DNA of 64,000 nt from Pseudomonas paralcaligenes (GCF_019655855.1 NZ_BPFX01000009.1:1-64000), one strand, 5' to 3'. Positions 25,301 to 35,028 are shown, counted from the stretch's first letter. Numbers and translations: made by a program. The notes: generated from the sequence alone by a model not told the origin.

Positions 25301-26111
25301 CCTCGGCCAGCGGCATCTCGGCACGCAGCCCGCCCTCGCGGATGCGCTGGTGCAGGGCCTGGCAGTCCTTGCTCGGGTGCACGCCCAGTTCCTTCCACAG
25401 CTGGTTGCGGAAGCTCTCGTACTGGGACAGCGCCGCCGCGTGCTGGCCGTTCTGCGCCAGCAGCCGCATCAGGCGCAGCTGGCCGCTTTCCTGCCAGGGG
25501 TCCAGTTCGACCAGGCGGCGGGCGTGGGGCAGCGCGCGCTGCCGTTCGCCGCGTTGCTCGAACAGGTTGCTCAGGTGCTCCAGCAGCGCCAGGGCGTGGC
25601 AGCGCAGGGACTCGCGCTGCAGCAGCAGCCAGTCCTCGAAGTCGGGGCAGTCGGGCAGGTCGAGGCCGGCGAGGAAGTCGCCGCGGTACAGGGCGACGGC
25701 AGTCTCCAGCTCGTCGGTGCAGCTCGGGCACTGCTGGCAGGCCGGGTGGCTGGTGCAGTGCTGCGGCGCCTGGCGGAAGCGCAGCGCGTCTATCAGGCCG
25801 GCGGGGCGTAGGCGCAGGCTGTTCTTGGTGGCGGCGAACAGGTCGAGGCCGGTGGGCGCTTCCAGCACCCGGCGTAGGTCGGACAGGGTGCGCCGCAGGT
25901 TGCCGCGCCAAGTGTCGCTGGGGCTGGATTCCCAGAGCAGGGCGGCGAGGGTCTCGCGGCTGTGTTCGCGCGTGTGCTCCAGGGCCAGGTAGGCGAGCAG
26001 GGCGCGCATCTTGTCGTAGTTGAAGCCGTCCAGCGGCTGGTCGCGCCAGGCGACGGCGAAGCCGCCGAGCAGGTACAGCTGCAGCGGCGCGGCGGGAGGG
26101 GCGGCATCCAT
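22344..26111 (-). CDS. SARP/BTAD regulator with degenerate class III cyclase, AAA ATPase and TPR-like domains
   Basis: 1255 aa, not recognised as a named gene. An N-terminal winged helix (1-103, RRTLSDLRRVLEAP) precedes a BTAD helical domain (about 104-260) with a CxxCxxC cluster at 125-131. A class III nucleotidyl cyclase-like domain spans about 284-425, but its two metal aspartates are replaced (VLYCEI, Glu292; LGGGLLAYFGYP, Gly332). A STAND/AAA ATPase follows (LVGRDAEL, Walker A GVGKSR with Lys494, Walker B LLLVIEDVHWAD), then about 500 residues of TPR-like helices. It is probably a signal-integrating transcription factor that cannot make cAMP. It lies between creB and creC on the opposite strand. 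Confidence 0.85.
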   Translation of the reverse strand: MDAAPPAAPLQLYLLGGFAVAWRDQPLDGFNYDKMRALLAYLALEHTREHSRETLAALLWESSPSDTWRGNLRRTLSDLRRVLEAPTGLDLFAATKNSLRLRPAGLIDALRFRQAPQHCTSHPACQQCPSCTDELETAVALYRGDFLAGLDLPDCPDFEDWLLLQRESLRCHALALLEHLSNLFEQRGERQRALPHARRLVELDPWQESGQLRLMRLLAQNGQHAAALSQYESFRNQLWKELGVHPSKDCQALHQRIREGGLRAEMPLAEACAVAVPPPPAERRQVTVLYCEISIPGCADPEEALERLEAPQAQCLQVIRAHGGHVAQALGGGLLAYFGYPRARENAARLAVQAALALPQACAPAQVRCGVHTGLIVTAPGQHLPDATGVTSDIAVQVRQHAGYQQVALSAATHRLIEGYFRCLPLPGNLPGAGALYHAEEASGVRHRLAAQPHLTPLVGRDAELDHLLDAWRRVREARTSACVLLRADPGVGKSRLFHELSRRLSASHPAQQVALRCLEPHASDPFFPVAELIAHLCAFVPRSSPEQRYLKLDGVLQRLFALDAEGRDLIADLLGLPLPGGSTVTGMPREAWRARMLETLLTIVRAGRSQPLLLVIEDVHWADASTLQLIERLFREPERRPMLLLLSARPEFPAQALEELGAQGLELPHLSPDMARALVEGLPQRLGEAQLRQVLALADGVPLFIEELVRWVAESGDQGAIPLTLNDLLMARIDQLGEARTTAQLAACIGREFHLELIQALHPQSPERLESDLDALLRAGLIEPGSQASLRQFKHALVHQAAYQAQPRAQRRQTHARIAEALQTLFPARCQHAPAQLAHHLSEAGLHEQALPLWRQAGENAQRFSANREAADHLQRALGCLAQLPASPWRDGEELGLQLALGAALNSSAGYGAASTRAAFSRALELGQLLQQPEASFRALVGVWGCCDSFDKATVLGQQVLAAAEQSGQLPLRLLGHMCHLGGAFWSRPLAESRAIAETIVALCDPATRQACVVGFGEDPLVHSRAYLCLGLWVEGFPARARRLCAELLDDVRAHGSANAICHALVFACMLHCLLDDADTVATMAEETLLHSRGKGLQLWEDIATVMVGWSRVAQGDAEGLKALQRGIDGNRQSMPIIEVTLATLQLDALARLGRHDELLRRAEQAVGVAHQRSDLYLLPETLRLQADALFASDNPARALALLDEAEALAERFGAGSLSLRLAATRQRWQPSPQAEARLEEMRVRYGEQEIDQA

Positions 26112-26361
26112 GTGGTTTCCCGGCCACTAGGGCGCGGGCTCTTCGCGAGTTGGGCAGATCCGGTCGTGTTGTGCGGTATGCTGGCCTTGTCGTTCGCATC
26201 CAGGCGCCCGGGGGCGCGTCGGCCATGACCGCGGGGCTATTCTGCCAGCGCCGCGGGGCGCCCGCGACACCCGCCCCGACCGTTCGGCGGGTCGCCATCA
26301 CCGTTCGCAGGGAAGACCTCACGTTGCCCAGTCCCTTTTCGCTCCAGCCGGGAGCGCGCCC

Positions 26362-27786
26362 ATGCCGCTAGGCGTCCGCATCTTCCTGGTGTACTTCCTG
26401 TTCGTCGGCCTGGCCGGCTGGTTCGTGCTCAGCACGGTGATGGACGAGATCCGCCCCGGGGTGCGCCAGTCCACCGAGGAGACCCTGGTGGACACCGCCA
26501 ACCTGCTGGCCGAGATCCTGCGCGAGGACGTGAAGCACAACCGCCTGCAGCAGAGCCACTGGCCCGAGCTGCTCAAGGCCTACGGCCAGCGCCAGCCCCA
26601 GGCGCAGATCTGGGGCGTGGAGAAGAGCGCGGTCAACCACCGCATCTACGTCACCGACGCCCGCGGCATCGTCCTGCTCGACTCCAGCGGCAGCGCGGTC
26701 GGCCAGGACTATTCGCGCTGGAACGATGTGATCCTGACCCTGCGCGGCGAGTACGGCGCCCGCTCGACCCGCGAGGACCCGGCCGACGAGGACAGCTCGG
26801 TGATGTACGTGGCGGCGCCGATCCGCGACGGCGAGAACATCATCGGCGTGGTCTCGGTGGCCAAGCCGAACAAGTCGCTGCAGCCCTATATCGAGCGCTC
26901 CCAGCGCCGGTTGGGCTGGCTCGGCGCCGGGCTGATCGTCCTCGGCCTGCTGATCGGCGGGGTGCTGTCGTGGTGGCTCAGCGGCTCGCTGCGCAAGCTG
27001 ACCCGCTACGCTCAGGCGGTCAGCCAGGGCCGCCGCGCCGAGCTGCCGGCCCTGCGCGGCGGCGAGCTGACCCAGCTGGCCCAGGCGGTGCAGAAGATGC
27101 GCACCGAGCTGGAGGGCAAGGCCTACGTCGAGCAGTACGTGCACACCCTGACCCACGAACTGAAGAGCCCGCTGGCGGCGATCCGCGGCGCCGCCGAGCT
27201 GCTCGAGGGCGAGATGCCGGCCGAGCAGCGCCAGCGCTTCGTCGCCAACATCGCCGGCGAGGGCGCACGCCTGCAGCAGTTGATCGAGCGCCTGCTCAAC
27301 CTGGCCCTGGTGGAGCAGCGCCAGGGGCTGGAGGAGCGGGTGCCGGTGGATGTGCATGCGCTGGTCGAGGAGTTGCTGCAGGGCCAGGCCGCGCGTATCC
27401 AGGCCGCCGGGCTGCGGGCGGTCAACGGCGTGCCCGTCGGCCTGGTGGTGGCGGGCGAGCGCTTCCTGCTGCGCCAGGCGCTGGCCAACCTGCTGGACAA
27501 CGCCCTCGACTTCACCCCGTCGGGCGGCGAGCTGCGTTTCGCCGCCGAGACGGGTGCTGCGGGCGTCGAGCTGAGCCTGTTCAACCAGGGCGAGGCGATT
27601 CCCGACTACGCCCTGCCGCGCCTGACCGAGCGCTTCTATTCCCTGCCGCGCCCAGCCAGCGGGCGCAAGAGCACCGGGCTCGGCCTCAATTTCGTGCAGG
27701 AGGTGGCGCTGCTGCACGGCGGCGGGCTGACCCTGGCCAATGTGTCTGGAGGGGTGAGGGCCAGCCTGCGTTTGCCGTCGGCCTGA
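26362..27786 (+). CDS. creC: CreC, sensor histidine kinase
   Basis: 474 aa. Two transmembrane helices (about residues 5-25 and 188-208) enclose a periplasmic/Cache-like sensor region. HAMP linker (LTRYAQAVSQGR) and HisKA domain follow with phospho-acceptor His265 in LTHELKSPL. The HATPase has NLLDNALDFTP, RLTERFYSLPRP and GLGLNFVQEV. Partner of CreB. It is divergent from the SARP-type regulator with a 250-bp gap; no cre-tag was found in that gap. Confidence 0.92.
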   Translation: MPLGVRIFLVYFLFVGLAGWFVLSTVMDEIRPGVRQSTEETLVDTANLLAEILREDVKHNRLQQSHWPELLKAYGQRQPQAQIWGVEKSAVNHRIYVTDARGIVLLDSSGSAVGQDYSRWNDVILTLRGEYGARSTREDPADEDSSVMYVAAPIRDGENIIGVVSVAKPNKSLQPYIERSQRRLGWLGAGLIVLGLLIGGVLSWWLSGSLRKLTRYAQAVSQGRRAELPALRGGELTQLAQAVQKMRTELEGKAYVEQYVHTLTHELKSPLAAIRGAAELLEGEMPAEQRQRFVANIAGEGARLQQLIERLLNLALVEQRQGLEERVPVDVHALVEELLQGQAARIQAAGLRAVNGVPVGLVVAGERFLLRQALANLLDNALDFTPSGGELRFAAETGAAGVELSLFNQGEAIPDYALPRLTERFYSLPRPASGRKSTGLGLNFVQEVALLHGGGLTLANVSGGVRASLRLPSA

Positions 27787-27802
27787 GAACGATCCGCGAA
27801 CG
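27787..27802 (+). promoter_or_regulatory. GAACG-N6-GAACG direct repeat, possible regulator site
   Basis: Two GAACG half-sites at 11-bp phase immediately after creC and about 50 bp before the lipoprotein start. The second half-site context GCGAACGCTGCCC matches the repeat near 19900. A GATAGT hexamer about 10 bp downstream could be a -10. Confidence 0.4.
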
Positions 27803-27850
27803 CTGCCCTCCGATAGTGAAGCACCCGATACCCTTGCGAGGAGCTTCGCC

Positions 27851-28129
27851 ATGGCTCGCCTTTGTCTTCCCATCCTGCTCTGTGCCTGCCTGCTCGGCGG
27901 CTGCGCCAGCGACCGGGACAGCCGACCACCCGTGCCGCCGGCGGCCAGCGAGACCCCGGCCGGTAGCCAGCCGGCGGGCCGCGAGCAGCGGCTGGCCGAC
28001 GCCCGCGACTACCTGGCGCTGCTGCGCCACATCCTGGCCGACACCGACGACGCGCAACTGCGCGCCGGCCTGCAGCGCCACATCGACGACTGGCAGGCCA
28101 TGCTGGCCGAGCTGCAGCGCCAGAACTGA
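27851..28129 (+). CDS. Small predicted lipoprotein
   Basis: 92 aa. Type II signal peptide with lipobox LLGGC (Cys about residue 18), a Pro/Ala-rich linker, then a charged helical C-terminus (ARDYLALLRHILADTDDAQLRAGLQRH) that could coil. Aspartate follows at +3 (CASD). AGGAG lies 10 bases before the ATG. It sits 64 bp after creC on the same strand and might be co-transcribed or driven by the repeat at 27787. Function unknown. Confidence 0.75.
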   Translation: MARLCLPILLCACLLGGCASDRDSRPPVPPAASETPAGSQPAGREQRLADARDYLALLRHILADTDDAQLRAGLQRHIDDWQAMLAELQRQN

Positions 28130-28255
28130 CGCCGGCCAGGGCCGATCCGCTGCGGCAACGCGACGTGTGAACCCGCGCCGGACCCTGGGCTATCCTTGCT
28201 CTGCCGGGGCCGTGCCCGGCGGGGAGAATCGATAGCCCGGGGAGGCGACAACAAG

Positions 28256-28690
28256 ATGAAGACCGTTGCGGAACTGCTCAGAACCAAGCCCAGCGCCTAC
28301 GTACACCACATCGCGCCGGAGGCCTCGGTGCTCGATGCGGTCAAGCTGCTGGCCGAGAAGAAGATCGGCGCCCTGGTGGTGCTGGCCGGCGGGCGCCTGG
28401 TGGGCATCGTCAGCGAGCGCGACTACGTGCGCAAGCTGGCGGAAATGGAGCGCGGGGCCTTCGAGGCCAAGGTCGGCGACATCATGACCGCCGAGGTGAT
28501 CACCATCGGCCCGAAGGACAGCGTGCAGCACTGCCTGCAACTGATGACCGACCGCCGCCTGCGCCACCTGCCGGTGGTGGCCGAGGGCGAGCTGATCGGC
28601 ATGCTGTCGATCGGCGACCTGGTCAAGCAGGCCATGGCCGACCAGGCCAGCCTGATCCAGCAGCTGGAGCAATATATACGCGGTGAATAG
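28256..28690 (+). CDS. Two-CBS-domain protein
   Basis: 144 aa made of a tandem CBS pair ([33 protein letters not shown] and [19 protein letters not shown]), a module that binds adenosine nucleotides such as AMP, ATP or SAM. No catalytic domain is attached, so it probably acts as a free-standing regulator or sensor. GGGGAGG precedes the ATG at 28256. It ends about 100 bp before tktA. Confidence 0.88.
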   Translation: MKTVAELLRTKPSAYVHHIAPEASVLDAVKLLAEKKIGALVVLAGGRLVGIVSERDYVRKLAEMERGAFEAKVGDIMTAEVITIGPKDSVQHCLQLMTDRRLRHLPVVAEGELIGMLSIGDLVKQAMADQASLIQQLEQYIRGE

Positions 28691-28793
28691 GGGGCGGGTC
28701 GTCGGGGGCGATCATCTGTCATTGCCCCCGCGGCGCCTGCTGGGCGAAAATACGCGCCTTTTTACCGTGACCAGCCCCCGCAGGAGATTAGCG

Positions 28794-30794
28794 ATGCCCA
28801 GCCGTCGTGAGCGTGCCAATGCCATTCGTGCCCTCAGCATGGATGCTGTGCAGAAAGCCAACAGCGGCCACCCCGGTGCCCCCATGGGCATGGCGGACAT
28901 CGCCGAGGTCCTGTGGCGCGACTATCTGCAGCACAACCCGAGCAACCCGAACTGGGCTGACCGCGACCGCTTCGTGCTGTCCAACGGCCACGGCTCGATG
29001 CTGATCTACTCGCTGCTGCACCTGACCGGCTACGACCTGTCCATCGACGACCTGAAGAACTTCCGCCAGCTGCACAGCCGTACCCCGGGCCACCCGGAAT
29101 ACGGCTACACCCCGGGCGTCGAGACCACCACCGGCCCGCTCGGCCAGGGCATCGCCAACGCCGTCGGCTTCGCCATCGCCGAGAAGGTGCTGGGCGCCCA
29201 GTTCAACCGCCCGGGCCATGAGGTGGTCGACCACTACACCTACGCCTTCCTCGGCGACGGCTGCATGATGGAAGGCATCAGCCACGAAGTCTGCTCCCTG
29301 GCCGGCACCCTGGGCCTGGGCAAGCTGGTCGCCTTCTACGACGACAACGGCATTTCCATCGACGGCGAAGTCCACGGCTGGTTCACCGACGACACCCCGG
29401 CGCGCTTCGAGGCCTACGGCTGGCAGGTGATCCGCAACGTCGACGGCCACGACGCCGACGAGATTCGGACCGCCATCGAGACCGCGCGCAAGACCGCCGA
29501 CCGGCCGACCCTGATCTGCTGCAAGACCGTGATCGGCTTCGGTTCGCCGAACAAGCAGGGCAAGGAAGAGTGCCACGGTGCCCCGCTGGGCAACGACGAG
29601 ATCGCCGCCACCCGCGCCGCGCTGAACTGGAACCACGGCTCCTTCGAGATTCCGGCCGAGATCCGCGCCGAATGGGACGCCACGGAAGCCGGCGCCGCCC
29701 GCGAGGCCGCCTGGAACGACAAGTTCGCCGCCTACGCCGCCGCCCACCCGGAGCTGGCCGCCGAGTTCAAGCGCCGCATCGCCGGCGAGCTGCCCGCCGA
29801 CTTCGCCGAGAAGGCCGCCGCCTACGTGCGTGACGTGGCCGAGAAGGGCGAGACCATCGCCAGCCGCAAGGCCAGCCAGAACGCGCTGAACGCCTTCGGC
29901 CCGCTGCTGCCGGAACTGCTCGGCGGCTCCGCCGACCTGGCCGGCTCCAACCTGACCCTGTGGAAGGGCTGCAAGGGCGTGGCCGCCGATGACGCCGCCG
30001 GCAACTATATGTTCTACGGCGTGCGCGAGTTCGGCATGAGCGCGATCATGAACGGCATCGCCCTGCACGGCGGCTTCATCCCCTACGGCGCCACCTTCCT
30101 GATCTTCATGGAGTACGCGCGCAACGCCGTGCGCATGTCCGCGCTGATGAAGCAGCGCGTGCTCTACGTGTTCACCCACGACTCCATCGGCCTCGGCGAA
30201 GACGGCCCGACCCACCAGCCGATCGAGCAACTGGCCAGCCTGCGCGGCACGCCGAACCTGGACACCTGGCGCCCGGCCGACGCGGTGGAGTCCGCGGTGG
30301 CCTGGAAGCACGCCATCGAGCGCGCCGACGGCCCGTCCGCACTGGTATTCAGCCGGCAGAACCTGCCGCACCAGGCGCGCGACGCCCAACAGCTGGCCGA
30401 CATCGCCCGTGGCGCCTACGTGCTCAAGGATTGCGCCGGCGAGCCGGAGCTGATCCTGATCGCCACCGGCTCGGAAGTCGGCCTGGCCGTGCAGGCCTAC
30501 GACAAGCTGAGCGAGCAGGGGCGCAAGGTGCGCGTGGTCTCGATGCCGTCCACCAGCGTGTTTGACCAGCAGGACGCCGCCTACAAGCAGGCCGTGCTGC
30601 CGCTGCAGGTCGGCGCGCGCATCGCCATCGAGGCCTCGCACGCGGACTACTGGTACAAGTACGTCGGCCTGGAGGGCCGCATCATCGGCATGACCACCTT
30701 CGGTGAGTCGGCGCCGGCCGCGCAGCTGTTCGAGGAGTTCGGCTTCACCGTCGCCAACATCCTGGAAACCGCCGAAGAGCTGCTCGACGCCTGA
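28794..30794 (+). CDS. tktA: Transketolase
   Basis: 666 aa thiamine-diphosphate enzyme of the pentose phosphate pathway. The N-terminal domain has [18 protein letters not shown], the ThDP motif GDGCMMEG...NDN (here [11 protein letters not shown]) and GHDADEI. The pyrimidine domain has [15 protein letters not shown] and [18 protein letters not shown]. The C-terminal domain ends [23 protein letters not shown] precedes the ATG. It heads the tktA-epd-pgk-fba block of central carbon genes. Confidence 0.96.
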   Translation: MPSRRERANAIRALSMDAVQKANSGHPGAPMGMADIAEVLWRDYLQHNPSNPNWADRDRFVLSNGHGSMLIYSLLHLTGYDLSIDDLKNFRQLHSRTPGHPEYGYTPGVETTTGPLGQGIANAVGFAIAEKVLGAQFNRPGHEVVDHYTYAFLGDGCMMEGISHEVCSLAGTLGLGKLVAFYDDNGISIDGEVHGWFTDDTPARFEAYGWQVIRNVDGHDADEIRTAIETARKTADRPTLICCKTVIGFGSPNKQGKEECHGAPLGNDEIAATRAALNWNHGSFEIPAEIRAEWDATEAGAAREAAWNDKFAAYAAAHPELAAEFKRRIAGELPADFAEKAAAYVRDVAEKGETIASRKASQNALNAFGPLLPELLGGSADLAGSNLTLWKGCKGVAADDAAGNYMFYGVREFGMSAIMNGIALHGGFIPYGATFLIFMEYARNAVRMSALMKQRVLYVFTHDSIGLGEDGPTHQPIEQLASLRGTPNLDTWRPADAVESAVAWKHAIERADGPSALVFSRQNLPHQARDAQQLADIARGAYVLKDCAGEPELILIATGSEVGLAVQAYDKLSEQGRKVRVVSMPSTSVFDQQDAAYKQAVLPLQVGARIAIEASHADYWYKYVGLEGRIIGMTTFGESAPAAQLFEEFGFTVANILETAEELLDA

Positions 30795-30809
30795 GTCCTT
30801 CGCCCTTTG

Positions 30810-30882
30810 GGAGAAGGTGGCCCGCAAGGCCGGATGAGGGAAAGCCCCTCACCCCCAGCCCCTCTCCCGATGGGAGAGGGGA
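30810..30882. repeat. Interspersed repeat, CTCACCCCCAGCCCCTCTCCC family
   Basis: Degenerate left arm (TTTGGGAGAAGG...GGATGAGGG) and a full right arm CCCTCACCCCCAGCCCCTCTCCC then GGGAGAGGGGAG. The same family occurs at 45528-45632 and 48045-48150. It occupies the gap between tktA and epd. Confidence 0.75.
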
Positions 30883-30900
30883 GACCGAATAGAGACCGCC

Positions 30901-31971
30901 ATGGCTAACCGCCCGTACACAGTCGCCCTCAATGGATACGGCCGCATCGGCCGCTGCGTGCTGCGTGCCCTGCATGAACGCGGCGCCGCGGCCGGCTTCG
31001 AGATCGTCGCGCTGAACGACCTGGCCGACCAGGCCAGCATCGAGTACCTGACCCGCTTCGACTCCACCCACGGCCGCTTCCCCGGCGAGGTGAGCGTCGA
31101 CGGCGACTGCCTGCACATCAACGGCGACTGCGTGAAGGTGCTGCGCCAGAGCACGCCCGAGGCCATCGACTGGGCCGCGCTGGATATCGACCTGGTGCTG
31201 GAGTGCTCCGGCGTCTACCACAGCCGCGCCGACGCCGAGCGCTTCCTGGCGGCCGGCGCGCCGCGGGTGCTGTTCTCCCAGCCGATGGCCAGCGAGGCGG
31301 ACGTGGACGCCACCATCGTCTACGGGGTCAACCAGCAGCGCCTGACCGGCACCGAGAAGCTGGTGTCGAACGCCTCCTGCACCACCAACTGCGGCGTGCC
31401 GCTGCTCAAGCTGCTCAACGAGGCGGTGGGCCTGGAATACGTTTCCATCACCACCATCCACTCGGCGATGAACGACCAGCCGGTGATCGATGCCTATCAC
31501 CACGAGGACCTGCGCCGCACGCGCTCGGCCTTCCAGTCGGTGATCCCGGTGTCCACCGGCCTGGCCCGTGGCATCGAGCGCCTGCTGCCGGAGCTGGCCG
31601 GGCGCATCCAGGCCAAGGCCATCCGCGTGCCGACGGTCAACGTCTCCTGCCTGGACATCACCCTGCAGACCGCCCGCGACACCTCGGCCGCCGAGATCAA
31701 CGCGGTGCTGCGCCAGGCCGCCGAGGCCGGCCCGCTCAAGGGCCTGCTGGCCTATACCGAGCTGCCCCACGCCAGCTGCGACTTCAATCACGACGCCCAT
31801 TCGGCCATCGTCGACGGCAGCCAGACCCGGGTGTCCGGCCCGCGCCTGGTCAACCTGCTGGCCTGGTTCGACAACGAATGGGGCTTCGCCAACCGCATGC
31901 TCGACGTCGCGGAACATTTCCTCGCCGTCTCCACCCAATCCAATCAACCAGCCCTGAAGGACCGACCATGA
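30901..31971 (+). CDS. epd: D-erythrose-4-phosphate dehydrogenase
   Basis: 356 aa NAD-dependent enzyme of the GapA family, first step of pyridoxal-5'-phosphate synthesis from erythrose 4-phosphate. Rossmann start [15 protein letters not shown], catalytic [15 protein letters not shown] and the epd-type [20 protein letters not shown] are visible, and [13 protein letters not shown] closes the domain. Placed between transketolase (which makes erythrose 4-phosphate) and pgk. Its stop overlaps the pgk start (ATGA). A gapA role is less likely given the signature and context. Confidence 0.92.
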   Translation: MANRPYTVALNGYGRIGRCVLRALHERGAAAGFEIVALNDLADQASIEYLTRFDSTHGRFPGEVSVDGDCLHINGDCVKVLRQSTPEAIDWAALDIDLVLECSGVYHSRADAERFLAAGAPRVLFSQPMASEADVDATIVYGVNQQRLTGTEKLVSNASCTTNCGVPLLKLLNEAVGLEYVSITTIHSAMNDQPVIDAYHHEDLRRTRSAFQSVIPVSTGLARGIERLLPELAGRIQAKAIRVPTVNVSCLDITLQTARDTSAAEINAVLRQAAEAGPLKGLLAYTELPHASCDFNHDAHSAIVDGSQTRVSGPRLVNLLAWFDNEWGFANRMLDVAEHFLAVSTQSNQPALKDRP

Positions 31972-33128
31972 CCGTTCTGAAGATGACCGACCTCGACCTC
32001 GCCGGTAAGCGCGTGCTGATCCGCGAAGACCTCAACGTGCCGGTGAAGGACGGTGTGGTGAAGAGCGATGCGCGTATCCTCGCCTCCCTGCCGACCATCA
32101 GGCTGGCGCTGGAGAAGGGCGCGGCGGTGATGGTCTGCTCGCACCTGGGCCGCCCGACCGAGGGCGAGTTCTCCGAGGAGAACAGCCTGGCGCCGGTCGC
32201 CGCCTACCTGAGCAAGGCCCTGGGCCGCGACGTGCCGCTGGTCAAGGACTACCTGGGTGGCGTCGAGGTCAAGGCCGGCGACGTCGTGCTGTTCGAGAAC
32301 GTGCGCTTCAACAAGGGCGAGAAGAAGAACGCCGACGAGCTGGCCCAGCAGTACGCCGCCCTGTGCGACGTGTTCGTGATGGACGCCTTCGGCACCGCCC
32401 ACCGCGCCGAGGGCTCGACCCACGGCGTGGCCAAGTTCGCCAAGGTGGCCGCCGCCGGCCCGCTGCTGGCCGCCGAGCTGGACGCCCTGGGCAAGGCCCT
32501 GAAGAGTCCCGAGCGCCCGCTGGCCGCCATCGTCGCCGGCTCCAAGGTGTCCACCAAGCTGGACGTGCTGAACAGCCTGGCGCAGATTTGCGACCAGCTG
32601 ATCGTCGGCGGCGGCATCGCCAACACCTTCCTCGCCGCCGCCGGCCACAAGGTCGGCAAGTCGCTGTACGAGGCTGACCTGGTCGACACCGCCAAGGCCA
32701 TCGCCGCCAAGGTCAGCGTGCCGCTGCCGGTGGACGTGGTGGTGGCCAAGGCCTTCGCCGAAGATGCCGAGGCGACCGTGAAAGCCATCGCCGACGTGGC
32801 CGACGACGACATGATCCTCGATATCGGCCCGCAGACCGCCGCCCAGTTCGCCGAGCTGCTGAAATCCTCGAAGACCATCCTGTGGAACGGCCCAGTCGGC
32901 GTGTTCGAGTTCGACCAGTTCGGCAACGGCACCCAGGTGCTGGCCCAGGCCATCGCCGAGAGCCCGGCCTTCTCCATCGCCGGCGGTGGCGACACCCTGG
33001 CGGCCATCGACAAATACGGTGTGGGCGAGCGGATCAGCTATATCTCCACCGGTGGTGGCGCGTTCCTCGAGTTCGTCGAGGGCAAGGTGCTGCCGGCCGT
33101 GGCCGTGCTCGAAGAGCGCGCCAGGTAG
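31968..33128 (+). CDS. pgk: Phosphoglycerate kinase
   Basis: 386 aa glycolytic enzyme transferring phosphate from 1,3-bisphosphoglycerate to ADP. Landmarks are [16 protein letters not shown] at the substrate-binding start, [35 protein letters not shown], and the nucleotide loop [13 protein letters not shown] with GGGDTLAAI. Its ATG overlaps the epd stop by 4 bp, implying coupled translation. Confidence 0.96.
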   Translation: MTVLKMTDLDLAGKRVLIREDLNVPVKDGVVKSDARILASLPTIRLALEKGAAVMVCSHLGRPTEGEFSEENSLAPVAAYLSKALGRDVPLVKDYLGGVEVKAGDVVLFENVRFNKGEKKNADELAQQYAALCDVFVMDAFGTAHRAEGSTHGVAKFAKVAAAGPLLAAELDALGKALKSPERPLAAIVAGSKVSTKLDVLNSLAQICDQLIVGGGIANTFLAAAGHKVGKSLYEADLVDTAKAIAAKVSVPLPVDVVVAKAFAEDAEATVKAIADVADDDMILDIGPQTAAQFAELLKSSKTILWNGPVGVFEFDQFGNGTQVLAQAIAESPAFSIAGGGDTLAAIDKYGVGERISYISTGGGAFLEFVEGKVLPAVAVLEERAR

Positions 33129-33199
33129 GCACGGGAGCTAAACCAAGCGCCTTGCTCCGCGGTCCCTTGCAGAGGAACCCCGGAGAAAGGAATACGGTC

Positions 33200-33394
33200 A
33201 TGCGCACGTTCAGCATCCTGTTAATCTGTCTGGCCGGCCTCGCCGCCGGTTGCAGCGGCAAGGCACCCAGCACCTGCGAGGTGTTCAGCCCGCCGGAAAT
33301 CATCCTGCCGTCCACCAAGGACGATCAGCGGGTCGAGGCGCAGAGCACCGGCGACCCCACCCGGGATGGCAGTGCCCAGCAGGACTGCCCCTGA
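33200..33394 (+). CDS. Very small predicted lipoprotein
   Basis: 64 aa. Signal peptide with lipobox LAAGC (Cys about residue 18), then a short hydrophilic tail with two further Cys. GGAGAAAGG precedes the ATG. It lies between pgk and the MliC-like gene, which starts 13 bp downstream. No function can be assigned. Confidence 0.65.
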   Translation: MRTFSILLICLAGLAAGCSGKAPSTCEVFSPPEIILPSTKDDQRVEAQSTGDPTRDGSAQQDCP

Positions 33395-33407
33395 CATGGA
33401 GTGAGCG

Positions 33408-33716
33408 ATGAGAGCTTCTATCCTGCCGGCCGTCGTGCTGTTGTCGGCCTGTGCCGGCCAGCCGGCGCCTGCCGAGCACTGGACCCGCTGGGTCTGCGAC
33501 AGCCAGGCCGAGGTGCTGTGGCGAGCGGTGGGCGAGGATGCGGTGGACCTGCGCCTGGGCGGCGACGATATCGTCCACCGCCTGCTGCGCGAACCCTCGG
33601 GCTCCGGCGCGCTCTACAGCGACGGCGTCCTGGCCTTCCACAGCAAGGGCGAGGAAGGCTTGGTGTACCGGGTGGCGGGCGATGACCTGATCGGTCGCGG
33701 CTGCAAGGCACGGTAA
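33408..33716 (+). CDS. MliC-like lysozyme-inhibitor lipoprotein
   Basis: 102 aa. Lipobox LLSAC near residue 15, then one MliC-type domain: [12 protein letters not shown], a middle loop [24 protein letters not shown], and a closing Cys in IGRGCKAR. MliC proteins bind c-type lysozyme and protect peptidoglycan. The family's SGA.Y...fw.kG pattern is clear, although Trp in the fw position is His here. It lies in a small lipoprotein pair between pgk and fba. Confidence 0.75.
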   Translation: MRASILPAVVLLSACAGQPAPAEHWTRWVCDSQAEVLWRAVGEDAVDLRLGGDDIVHRLLREPSGSGALYSDGVLAFHSKGEEGLVYRVAGDDLIGRGCKAR

Positions 33717-33901
33717 TTGCGGTAAACGGGGCCCGGCAAGTTGTCCGGGCCGGCAGTGCGGCGGGCGCCAGGCCCCGCCGGATGCGAATCCCGCGTGCGA
33801 CGGCGCGCGGGGCGGGGAGGTTTCCTCCCCGGAAACTTGAACAAGGCCTGCCCCTGCGGCAGGCTTGCACACCTAACGACCCTCATTTGGGAGCTTCACA
33901 G

Positions 33902-34966
33902 ATGGCACTTATCAGCATGCGCCAGATGCTCGACCACGCCGCCGAATTCGGCTACGGCGTGCCGGCCTTCAACGTCAACAACCTCGAGCAGATGCGCGCG
34001 ATCATGGAAGCGGCCGACAAGACCGACTCCCCGGTGATCGTCCAGGCTTCCGCCGGTGCCCGCAAATATGCCGGCGCGCCCTTCCTGCGCCACCTGATCC
34101 TGGCCGCCATCGAAGAATTCCCGCACATCCCGGTGTGCATGCACCAGGACCACGGCACCAGCCCGGACGTGTGCCAGCGCTCGATCCAGCTGGGCTTCAG
34201 CTCGGTGATGATGGACGGCTCGCTGAAGGAAGACGGCAAGACCCCGGCCGACTACGACTACAACGTCCGCGTGACCCAGCAGACCGTGGCCTTCGCCCAT
34301 GCCTGCGGCGTGTCCGTGGAAGGCGAGCTGGGCTGCCTGGGCAGCCTGGAAACCGGCATGGCCGGCGAGGAAGACGGCGTCGGCGCCGAGGGCGTGCTGG
34401 ACCACAGCCAGCTGCTGACCGACCCGGAAGAGGCCGCCGACTTCGTCAAGCGCACCCAGGTCGATGCCCTGGCCATCGCCATCGGCACCAGCCACGGCGC
34501 CTACAAGTTCACCAAGCCGCCGACCGGCGACGTACTGTCGATCGAGCGGATCAAGGAAATCCACAAGCGTATCCCCAACACCCACCTGGTGATGCACGGC
34601 TCCTCCTCGGTACCGCAGGAGTGGCTGAAGGTGATCAACGAATTCGGTGGCGACATCAAGGAAACCTACGGCGTGCCGGTCGAAGAGATCGTCGAGGGCA
34701 TCAAGCACGGCGTGCGCAAGGTCAACATCGACACCGACCTGCGCCTGGCTTCCACCGGCGCGATCCGCCGCATGATGGCCGAGCAACCGAGCGAGTTCGA
34801 TCCGCGCAAGTTCTTCGCCAAGACCATCGTCGCCATGCGTGACATCTGCATCGCCCGCTACGAAGCCTTCGGCACCGCCGGCAATGCCTCGAAGATCAAG
34901 CCGATCTCCCTGGAAGGCATGTTCCAGCGCTACTCCAGCGGCGAGCTGACCGCCAAGGTCAACTAG
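33902..34966 (+). CDS. fba: Class II fructose-1,6-bisphosphate aldolase
   Basis: 354 aa zinc-dependent aldolase. Metal and substrate residues are visible in [41 protein letters not shown] and [11 protein letters not shown]. It is of the longer type-B class found in pseudomonads. The ATG at 33902 has GGGAGC upstream. The leader holds an imperfect hairpin at 33842-33867, and a terminator follows the gene. Confidence 0.96.
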   Translation: MALISMRQMLDHAAEFGYGVPAFNVNNLEQMRAIMEAADKTDSPVIVQASAGARKYAGAPFLRHLILAAIEEFPHIPVCMHQDHGTSPDVCQRSIQLGFSSVMMDGSLKEDGKTPADYDYNVRVTQQTVAFAHACGVSVEGELGCLGSLETGMAGEEDGVGAEGVLDHSQLLTDPEEAADFVKRTQVDALAIAIGTSHGAYKFTKPPTGDVLSIERIKEIHKRIPNTHLVMHGSSSVPQEWLKVINEFGGDIKETYGVPVEEIVEGIKHGVRKVNIDTDLRLASTGAIRRMMAEQPSEFDPRKFFAKTIVAMRDICIARYEAFGTAGNASKIKPISLEGMFQRYSSGELTAKVN

Positions 34967-34982
34967 GCCGTCGCGTCGTACC

Positions 34983-35007
34983 GAAAGCCCCGCTCTGCGG
35001 GGCTTTC
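34983..35007 (+). terminator. Terminator after fba
   Basis: GAAAGCCCCGC, TCT loop, GCGGGGCTTTC: a perfect 11-bp stem 16 bp past the stop, followed by a short T-rich stretch. Confidence 0.82.
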
Positions 35008-35028
35008 GCCTGTTTGGGGGAGATGAAC

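Noticed and set aside
22596..25811. 1071-codon open frame on the plus strand
   Set aside because: Antisense shadow of the SARP-type regulator; composition is low-complexity Ala/Gly/Val/Gln with no domains.
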